DNA of 64,000 nt from JBBDLF01 sp040879025 (lineage in GTDB: Bacteria; Pseudomonadota; Gammaproteobacteria; Pseudomonadales; Pseudohongiellaceae): NCBI GenBank assembly GCA_040879025.1, contig JBBDLF010000001.1:124001-188000 (forward strand), in the 5' to 3' direction. The notes beneath the pieces were generated by a model. That model searched no databases. It saw nothing but the letters and a program-made list of their open reading frames with translations, and was not told the origin of the DNA. Position 1 is the stretch's first letter. Each line of letters opens with the position of its first letter. Below, piece by piece: positions 56,595 through 64,000 of the stretch. The position numbers and the translations under genes are program-made.

Positions 56595-57560
56595 CTAATT
56601 GTCCCGTCGCAAGGCGAATTCAGCCATCTGCAGCAATGCGTTGTGGTAGGTAGTCTCTGTCAGCGGCTGTAGGCAGCGGCGTGCCGCGGTAATTTCTTTT
56701 TCCGCCAGACTTCGTGCGTAGTCCAGCGCTCCCGATCCTTTGACAATATCAATAATCTGTTGCAGGGAATCGGTGCCGCTCGACGCCAGGCTGGAACGGA
56801 TAAGTGTCGCGGCTTCTTCTGAACTGTTCTGCATGGCGTAAATAAGCGGCAAAGTCGGTTTGCCTTCGGCAAGGTCGTCGCCAATGTTTTTGCCCATGGC
56901 AGTGGCATCGCCGTCATAGTCCAGAACATCATCAACCAACTGAAATGCCATGCCCAGATGCATGCCGAAGTCCCGCAGGGCCAGTTCTGTCTTGTGGTCC
57001 GCCGCAGCCAGAATCGCACCGCATTGCGCCGCCGCCTGAAACAAAATCGCGGTTTTGTCGCGGATAACTTTCATGTAGTTCGCCTCCAGTGTATCCGCGT
57101 TGTGTTTGTTGATCAGTTGCATCACCTCGCCTTCGGCGATAGTGTTGGTGGTATCCGCTATGATCTTCATTATCCGCATGTCCCCCACTTCCACCAGAAT
57201 CTGAAAAGCGCGGGAATAGATGAAGTCACCCACCAGAACACTGGATGGATTGTTCCATTTGTGATTCGCCGTCGGCCTGCCGCGGCGCAGGGAAGAGGTG
57301 TCGACCACGTCATCGTGAAGCAGGGTCGCGGTATGGATAAATTCGATAACCGCGGCAAGCTGGATATGCCGGTTGGTGCGGATGCCGCAGGCCCGGGCGC
57401 AGAGCAGCACTGTCACCGGGCGCATGCGCTTGCCTCCCGCTTCTACCAGGTATTGACCTATGTTTTCGACCAGAGGAACATCGGAGTGCAGCTGTTCGAT
57501 GATATAGCGGTCGACAGCTTCAAAGTCCGTTGCAACCACGGAGCGGATTTGTTTGTACAT
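56595..57560 (-). CDS. ispB: Polyprenyl (octaprenyl) diphosphate synthase
   Basis: The enzyme lengthens farnesyl diphosphate with isopentenyl diphosphate to make the ubiquinone side chain. The 321-residue protein has the two aspartate-rich motifs ([23 protein letters not shown] and [20 protein letters not shown]), [16 protein letters not shown] near the start and [11 protein letters not shown] in between. It diverges from rplU over 255 bases, the arrangement known from E. coli and Pseudomonas. Chain length (C40 or C45) is not certain from sequence alone. Confidence 0.95.
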   Translation of the reverse strand: MYKQIRSVVATDFEAVDRYIIEQLHSDVPLVENIGQYLVEAGGKRMRPVTVLLCARACGIRTNRHIQLAAVIEFIHTATLLHDDVVDTSSLRRGRPTANHKWNNPSSVLVGDFIYSRAFQILVEVGDMRIMKIIADTTNTIAEGEVMQLINKHNADTLEANYMKVIRDKTAILFQAAAQCGAILAAADHKTELALRDFGMHLGMAFQLVDDVLDYDGDATAMGKNIGDDLAEGKPTLPLIYAMQNSSEEAATLIRSSLASSGTDSLQQIIDIVKGSGALDYARSLAEKEITAARRCLQPLTETTYHNALLQMAEFALRRDN

Positions 57561-57676
57561 ACGTTACCAGGCGGTACGGTGGAACTGTGGGGCCTGAACA
57601 GGACCTCCAGATTTAGTGACTGCATGCTATGGGGGGAACAGAAGGCTGTCAAGCCGCGGAGAACGGGGATTTATGC

Positions 57677-57705
57677 TTGCTTCAGCCTGCCCGTTCCCGT
57701 AAAAT
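57677..57705 (+). promoter_or_regulatory. Candidate promoter for rplU-rpmA
   Basis: TTGCTT (57677-57682), a 17-base spacer and TAAAAT (57700-57705), followed by GC-rich GCCCGCCCC, lie 110 bases before rplU in the spacer divergent from ispB. The discriminator fits stringently regulated ribosomal protein promoters. Confidence 0.5.
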
Positions 57706-57815
57706 GCCCGCCCCTGAAGCGTCTCATTCAAAGAGCCGGCAGAGCAATCAACCGGCAAGTCAACCGAGAGCGTCAACTGAGAGCAGCAGAAAGCGCCAAC
57801 AGAGAGCAAAGAACT

Positions 57816-58127
57816 ATGTATGCGGTAATTTTAAGTGGTGGCAAACAGCACCGGGTGGAAGAGGGCGAAGTCCTCAAACTGGAAAAGCTGGACGCTGCCA
57901 CTGGCGACACGGTCAGCTTTGACAAAATTCTGATGGTTGGAGAAGGTGAATCCGTTAAAATCGGCGCACCCTATGTTGAGGGGAGTGCGGTGACAGCGGA
58001 AGTGGTCTCTCAGGGCCGCGGCAAGAAAGTCAGCATCATCAAGTTTTCCCGCCGCAAACACTACCGCAGGCAGCAGGGTCATCGCCAGTGGTTCACGGAA
58101 GTACGCATCACAGACATCAAGGCCTAG
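57816..58127 (+). CDS. rplU: 50S ribosomal protein L21
   Basis: The 103-residue product starts [25 protein letters not shown] and ends in [24 protein letters not shown], the L21 signature, with normal length. The ATG at 57816 follows AGAGAGCAAAG. A much longer frame is open upstream but conflicts with the antisense ispB gene and the L21 N-terminus. The gene forms an operon with rpmA 65 bases downstream. Confidence 0.98.
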   Translation: MYAVILSGGKQHRVEEGEVLKLEKLDAATGDTVSFDKILMVGEGESVKIGAPYVEGSAVTAEVVSQGRGKKVSIIKFSRRKHYRRQQGHRQWFTEVRITDIKA

Positions 58128-58192
58128 ACCGGCGGCCCACAGGCGCGAAGCCGCCGAAACGGGCCAAGGCGTGAATTTGAGGAGTAAAGGTC

Positions 58193-59714
<1,522 letters not shown>

Positions 59715-59740
59715 TGGGGAACGACGGGGAGTGAGCGAGC

Positions 59741-60856
59741 ATGCGTACTAAACTGGCCAGCGCCTCGTACTGGGTCGTCAAAATCGGCAGTTCCCTGCTC
59801 ACCAACAACGGTCTGGGGCTGGACAAGGACGCCATCGAATTGTGGGCGGAACAGTTGGTTACCCTGCAAAAACAGGGAAAAAAGATTGTGCTGGTTTCGT
59901 CCGGCGCGGTGGCTGAAGGGGTTTCCCGGCTTGGTCTGAAAACCCGGCCACGGGCGGTGCATCTGCAACAGGCCGCCGCCGCAGTCGGTCAGATGGGGCT
60001 GGTGCAAACCTACGAAAGCAGTTTCATGAAACAGGGTGTACACGCGGCGCAGATTCTTCTTACTCACGAAGATCTTGCCAATCGCACCCGTTACCTCAAT
60101 GCCCGCACCACTCTGATGACCTTGCTCGACATGGCCGTGGTTCCGGTGGTGAATGAGAACGATACCGTCGCCACCGCGGAGTTGTGTTTTGGCGACAACG
60201 ATACGCTGGCAGCGCTGGTTGCCAATCTGATCAATGCGGACGTTATGGTCATTCTCACTGACCAGCAGGGCCTGTTGAGTGCCGATCCGCGCCTGGACAG
60301 TCAGGCGCCTCTGGTGACCCAAGCATCCGCGACGGATCCTGATTTGATGCGGATGGCGGGAGGCAGCGGTACTCTGGGTCGCGGGGGCATGCAGACGAAA
60401 CTGGCCGCGGCAAGCCGGGCTGCCAGGTCCGGTACGTACACCGTCATTGCCAGCGGCAAGGAGCCAAACGTATTGCTGAGGCTGGCCCGAGGTGAAGAAA
60501 CAGGGACCTTGCTGACGCCGGACTGCGAACCGGTGACAGCCCGCAAGCGCTGGCTGGCGGGTCAGTTGCAGGTAAAGGGTACACTGACTCTGGATGCGGG
60601 AGCCGTCGCGGTACTGTCACAAAAAGGCCGCAGCCTGCTTGCTGTCGGCGTTCAGGAAGTCAAGGGCGCGTTCAGTCGTGGTGAGATGGTGGCCTGTGCG
60701 GATCGGCAAGGCAGGGAAATTGCCCGCGGCCTGACAAATTATTCCAGCGATGAAGTCGCGTTGTTGCGTGGCCAGGCCAGTAGCAGGATAGAGGAACTGT
60801 TGGGATACGCCGCGGAGGAAGAAATCATTCACCGCGACAACATGGTGCTCACGTGA
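59741..60856 (+). CDS. proB: Glutamate 5-kinase
   Basis: This enzyme phosphorylates glutamate in the first step of proline synthesis. The 371-residue protein has the amino acid kinase fold ([106 protein letters not shown]) and a C-terminal PUA domain ([33 protein letters not shown]). Feedback control by proline is expected. It follows obgE by 26 bases, a common order in gammaproteobacteria. Confidence 0.97.
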   Translation: MRTKLASASYWVVKIGSSLLTNNGLGLDKDAIELWAEQLVTLQKQGKKIVLVSSGAVAEGVSRLGLKTRPRAVHLQQAAAAVGQMGLVQTYESSFMKQGVHAAQILLTHEDLANRTRYLNARTTLMTLLDMAVVPVVNENDTVATAELCFGDNDTLAALVANLINADVMVILTDQQGLLSADPRLDSQAPLVTQASATDPDLMRMAGGSGTLGRGGMQTKLAAASRAARSGTYTVIASGKEPNVLLRLARGEETGTLLTPDCEPVTARKRWLAGQLQVKGTLTLDAGAVAVLSQKGRSLLAVGVQEVKGAFSRGEMVACADRQGREIARGLTNYSSDEVALLRGQASSRIEELLGYAAEEEIIHRDNMVLT

Positions 60857-60885
60857 TGATACTCACCGGGTAGTGCCGGCCGTGC

Positions 60886-61152
60886 TCAGGCTTTGAGGGC
60901 GGCTACTTTGGCATTCAGACGCGATTTATGACGGGCGGCCTTGTTCTTGTGCACAATACCTTTGTCCGCCATTCGGTCAATTACCGGCACTGCATCGTTG
61001 TAAGCGGTTACAGCCTGCTCATAATCACCATTGTGGACAGCGGACAGCACCCGTTTGATGGAAGTGCGAACCATTGATCTGAAACTGGCGTTGTGACGAC
61101 GGCGCTTCTCGCTCTGTCGTGCTCGTTTACGGGCTTGTGCAGTATTAGCCAA
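60886..61152 (-). CDS. rpsT: 30S ribosomal protein S20 (TTG start)
   Basis: S20 binds 16S rRNA as a primary assembly protein. The 88-residue product reads (M)[35 protein letters not shown]..., with [28 protein letters not shown] at the end, the S20 pattern. I place the start at TTG 61150-61152 because GGAG lies six bases upstream and it matches family N-termini; no ATG lies at this place, and an ATG 25 codons further upstream would add residues unlike S20. TTG starts for rpsT are known in E. coli, where they limit its translation. It diverges from murJ. Confidence 0.95.
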   Translation of the reverse strand: MANTAQARKRARQSEKRRRHNASFRSMVRTSIKRVLSAVHNGDYEQAVTAYNDAVPVIDRMADKGIVHKNKAARHKSRLNAKVAALKA

Positions 61153-61376
61153 CTTTTGCTCCTTTGAACGGAAAGCCTTCCGGGCCGGAATATTTCGGGT
61201 GTGGACCAGGAATTCAAGACGCGACACTATGCCGTTTTAACCCTTTGATGTCAATAGTCGTCAGGGAACGGCCGATAAAGAAACACTACTACAGGCATCA
61301 TGAATTCTTGCCTGGTAAACACGGTGCGTTGTGGAACTATGCCCATCCCACCCGGAAAGGTAAAATCCCGAACCTG

Positions 61377-62957
61377 ATGAAAAACGACAGTACAGTCCCG
61401 ATCGTTGACAAGCAACCCCGGCGGGGCGGCCTGTTGAGAGCCAGCGGTGTCACGGGGTCGATGACCCTGCTTTCCCGTATGCTCGGTCTGGCGCGCGATG
61501 TGGTGATCGCTCGTGTTTTCGGTCCCGGTGACGGTACCGATGTTTTCTTTCTGGCCAACAAGATTCCGAACTTTCTGCGCCGGCTGTTCGCCGAAGGCGC
61601 GTTTAACCAGGCATTTGTTCCGGTGCTGTCGGAATACCGCACCCACAAATCACTCGCTGAAGTAAAGCAGCTGATCAACTACGTCGCCGGCTATCTTGGC
61701 GGACTGCTGGCGCTGCTGACCGCAGTTACACTCGTAGCGGCACCATTGCTGGCCGTGCCGATTGCGTATGGATTTACCGATGAACCGGAAAAATTCGCCT
61801 TGTTCGTACAGATGTTGCGAATTACTTTTCCCTACCTGTTGCTGATATCACTGACCGCCCTGTGTGGCGCGATACTGAACAGTTACGACCGCTTTGCGAT
61901 TCCGGCGCTGACGCCGGCATTACTGAATATCTCCCTGATTGCTTCGGCATTTCTGCTGGCTCCGTACATGAATCGACCCGAGCTCGCTCTGGCCTGGGGC
62001 GTACTGATCGCCGGTGTGGCCCAACTGCTGTTTCAATTGCCCTTTCTGGCGCGCCTGCAACTGATGCCTGTTCCGGCGTTGCACCGTTCACATGAAGGTG
62101 TGCAGCGTATCAAGACACTGATGCTGCCTGCACTTTTTGGTGTGTCGGTCAGCCAGATCAATTTGCTGCTCGATACACTGATTGCCTCTTATCTTGTGTC
62201 GGGCAGCGTTTCCTGGCTTTATTTTTCCGATCGGCTCATGGAATTGCCTCTGGGAATTTTTGGTATCGCCATTGCCACCGTCGTGCTGCCGAGCCTGGCG
62301 CGCAACCATGCCAACGAGTCGCGCGAGGAGTTCAGCCAGACCATTGACTGGGCCATGCGGCTGGTCTGCGTGCTGGCCATCCCCGCAACAGTTGCGCTGG
62401 TGGTAGTGGCTGAGCCGCTACTGGTCACTTTGTTCCAGAACGCCAACTTTACCGCCAATGATGTGGTGCGCGTAACCGCCAGTCTGCAGGCCTACGCCTT
62501 GGGGCTGATTGCGTTCATGGGCGTCAAGATATTTGCTCCAGGCTTTTACTCCCGCCAGAACACACGGACCCCGGTTCGCATCGCGGTAATCGCCGTGGCG
62601 GTTAACATGGTCCTGAACTTTGTGCTGGTGTTCGGGTTCGGCCTGGCTCATGTCGGGCTCGCCCTGGCTACCAGCCTGGCGGCTTTCGTCAATGCGGGGC
62701 TGTTGCTGCTCGGGCTTTACCGGGAGCGTGTCTATCACTTCCAGCCGGGATGGGTTGTATTTCTGCTGCGTATTTTTCTGGCCATTGCGTTAATGGCGAG
62801 TTTTTTGGTGTATTATGCCGGCGACTGGCAGGATTGGCTGCAATGGGATATCTGGACCCGCGTCGGGCACCTTTCAGTGTTATGCTTTGGAGGGTTGGCG
62901 GTTTACATTGCGGCTCTCTATGCCGGTGGCATGCGTGGCATTCACCTGCATCGTTGA
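61377..62957 (+). CDS. murJ: Lipid II flippase MurJ
   Basis: MurJ flips lipid II across the inner membrane for peptidoglycan synthesis. From ATG 61377 the product has 526 residues, about 14 membrane segments and the MOP-family motifs LLRASGVTGSMTLLSRMLGLARDVVIARVFGPGDGTDVFFLANKIPNFLRRLFAEGAFNQAFVPVLSEYR, all matching MurJ. The exact start is uncertain because the frame is open to 61164; the upstream part shows no MurJ-like features. In Pseudomonas ribF and ileS follow; here a lipase gene does, so the neighbourhood is rearranged. Confidence 0.95.
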   Translation: MKNDSTVPIVDKQPRRGGLLRASGVTGSMTLLSRMLGLARDVVIARVFGPGDGTDVFFLANKIPNFLRRLFAEGAFNQAFVPVLSEYRTHKSLAEVKQLINYVAGYLGGLLALLTAVTLVAAPLLAVPIAYGFTDEPEKFALFVQMLRITFPYLLLISLTALCGAILNSYDRFAIPALTPALLNISLIASAFLLAPYMNRPELALAWGVLIAGVAQLLFQLPFLARLQLMPVPALHRSHEGVQRIKTLMLPALFGVSVSQINLLLDTLIASYLVSGSVSWLYFSDRLMELPLGIFGIAIATVVLPSLARNHANESREEFSQTIDWAMRLVCVLAIPATVALVVVAEPLLVTLFQNANFTANDVVRVTASLQAYALGLIAFMGVKIFAPGFYSRQNTRTPVRIAVIAVAVNMVLNFVLVFGFGLAHVGLALATSLAAFVNAGLLLLGLYRERVYHFQPGWVVFLLRIFLAIALMASFLVYYAGDWQDWLQWDIWTRVGHLSVLCFGGLAVYIAALYAGGMRGIHLHR

Positions 62958-63067
62958 TTCCGGAAACCCGCCGGAGAAGCCCGGTCAGACAGGGCAGGTC
63001 CTTGAACGGGAATGCCGTTCTCCCGGTCTTGTGCAGCAGAAGCTTTACATCAGCAACGACAGGAACC

Positions 63068-63943
63068 ATGATGCGATCAACCGCCCATTTTCTTTCTTCC
63101 CGCTTCCGCGCGTTTTTCACGGGGAGTGCATCGTTGCTAATGGCTGCCGCCCTGGGTTTCGGGGTGGCCTCAGCGGATACAAAAATCACCGGGACCGCGG
63201 AATCGGTCGGCCGCGACGATTGCGTCATTTTGCTCCATGGCATGGCCCGCAGCGCCAATTCAATGGAGCGGCTGCAACATACGCTGGAGAATGCCGGCCT
63301 GACAGTCGTCAATGTGGATTATCCTTCCACTACCGCCACGATCGAAGCGCTGGCACAACTGGCTGTTGAGCAGGGGTTGAGCGCCTGCGCCGAGTACGGT
63401 GAGGGTCGCATTCACTTTGTCACACATTCCCTGGGCGGCATTCTGGTGCGGGTGTACTTTCGCAACAACCGCGCTGAACCGAGACTGGGTCGGGTAGTGA
63501 TGCTCGGGCCGCCGAACCATGGAAGCGAAATAATTGACACCCTGCATGATATGCCGGGTTTTGAACTGGTTAACGGGCCTGCCGCGGAGCAACTTGGCAC
63601 CGGACCGGAAGGTCTGCCATCCAGTCTGGGGGCGGTGACATTTGAACTGGGAATCATTGCCGGTAACCAGAGTGTCAATCCCCTCTATTCCTGGATGTTG
63701 CCGGAAGATGATGATGGCAAGGTCACTGTCGACAGCACCCGTGTCGATGGAATGAAGGCGCATCTGGTTCTGCCGGTAACCCATACTTTTATGATGCGTA
63801 ACCCCGTTGTTATTGACCAGACAGTCCATTTTTTGAAGACGGGCCAATTCTTCCGTGAGAGTCCTTCACCAACCTTCAGAGCCGGCGACACGAGCCTAAT
63901 TGGCGGCGAATCCCTGAATATCAATTCCTCCACTGTCAGGTGA
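63068..63943 (+). CDS. Exported lipase/esterase of the alpha/beta-hydrolase fold
   Basis: The 291-residue precursor has a signal peptide (FFTGSASLLMAAALGFGVASA) and a hydrolase core with VILLHGMARSANSMERL (HG oxyanion motif), FVTHSLGGILVRVYF (Ser121 nucleophile), and MLGPPNHGSEIID, resembling PGAP1/triacylglycerol lipase-like proteins. A histidine near the end (VTHTFMM) is a candidate for the third residue. ATG 63068 (or 63071) is chosen as it gives the signal peptide and has AGGA upstream; the frame is open into murJ. Substrate unknown. Confidence 0.82.
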   Translation: MMRSTAHFLSSRFRAFFTGSASLLMAAALGFGVASADTKITGTAESVGRDDCVILLHGMARSANSMERLQHTLENAGLTVVNVDYPSTTATIEALAQLAVEQGLSACAEYGEGRIHFVTHSLGGILVRVYFRNNRAEPRLGRVVMLGPPNHGSEIIDTLHDMPGFELVNGPAAEQLGTGPEGLPSSLGAVTFELGIIAGNQSVNPLYSWMLPEDDDGKVTVDSTRVDGMKAHLVLPVTHTFMMRNPVVIDQTVHFLKTGQFFRESPSPTFRAGDTSLIGGESLNINSSTVR

Positions 63944-63946
63944 TCT

Positions 63947-64000
63947 ATGACCACGCGGGTTAAGGAAATTGATAATCTCCACATTATCGGTTTTGAGGAA
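63947..64000 (+). CDS. Start of a gene cut by the window, possibly DAHP synthase
   Basis: Only 18 codons are visible: MTTRVKEIDNLHIIGFEE. The segment resembles the start of class I 3-deoxy-7-phosphoheptulonate synthases (e.g. DALNNVHITDEQV in E. coli AroF), which make the first compound of the shikimate pathway. The match is too short to be sure. It starts three bases after the lipase stop codon. Confidence 0.35.
   Translation, partial: MTTRVKEIDNLHIIGFEE

Noticed and set aside
56958..57815. Long N-terminal extension of the L21 frame
   Set aside because: It runs antisense through ispB, and L21 proteins start at the MYAVI sequence at 57816.

Overview
The window reads as one contiguous piece of chromosome from a free-living gammaproteobacterium, probably a marine, oligotrophic relative of the Pseudomonadales/Cellvibrionales. 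This rests on gene order that matches that group: CNNM-ypjD / ffh / rpsP-rimM-trmD-rplS, dsbC-hom-thrC-recJ, alaS-lysC-csrA followed by tRNA-Ser and tRNA-Arg, and ispB / rplU-rpmA-obgE-proB-rpsT-murJ. The genus is inference. I see no insertion sequence, prophage, integrase, CRISPR array or rRNA gene.

Layout. 1-10.6 kb is a housekeeping block: a membrane transporter fragment, a cytochrome c assembly-like protein, signal recognition particle, the S16/RimM/TrmD/L19 operon, periplasmic DsbC, threonine biosynthesis and RecJ. 10.8-19.6 kb holds a large DsbD/ScsB-like reductase with a duplicated periplasmic unit, a serine hydrolase, a kinase-PP2C-FHA phospho-signalling operon on the minus strand, and an AI-2E-type permease. 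19.8-25.3 kb returns to core genes (alaS, lysC, csrA, two tRNAs) plus a Sel1-repeat protein.

25.3-50.2 kb is an accessory region, interrupted only by rimO. Nearly every gene encodes an exported or envelope protein: two esterases, a two-domain carboxymuconolactone-decarboxylase-like protein, two proteins pairing a haem c motif with copper-monooxygenase-like domains, two PQQ-type propeller dehydrogenases (one with its own N-terminal cytochrome), three secreted proteins of unknown family, a metal-ligand-depleted MBL protein, a CoA-transferase, an exported methyltransferase and two related TonB-dependent receptors. The simplest reading is uptake and periplasmic oxidation of an organic substrate, with electrons passed to c-type cytochromes and CoA activation inside the cell. 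The substrate cannot be read from the sequence, and no PQQ biosynthesis genes are present.

50.5-56.6 kb carries ETF-ubiquinone oxidoreductase and then a tight three-gene operon of exported proteins: a degenerate metallopeptidase with a helical C-terminal half, a protein with a weak TIR-like segment, and a transglutaminase-like TPR lipoprotein. I consider this operon the best candidate for an undescribed system. 56.6-64 kb is core again (ispB, L21, L27, Obg, ProB, S20, MurJ), followed by an exported lipase and the first codons of what may be a DAHP synthase.
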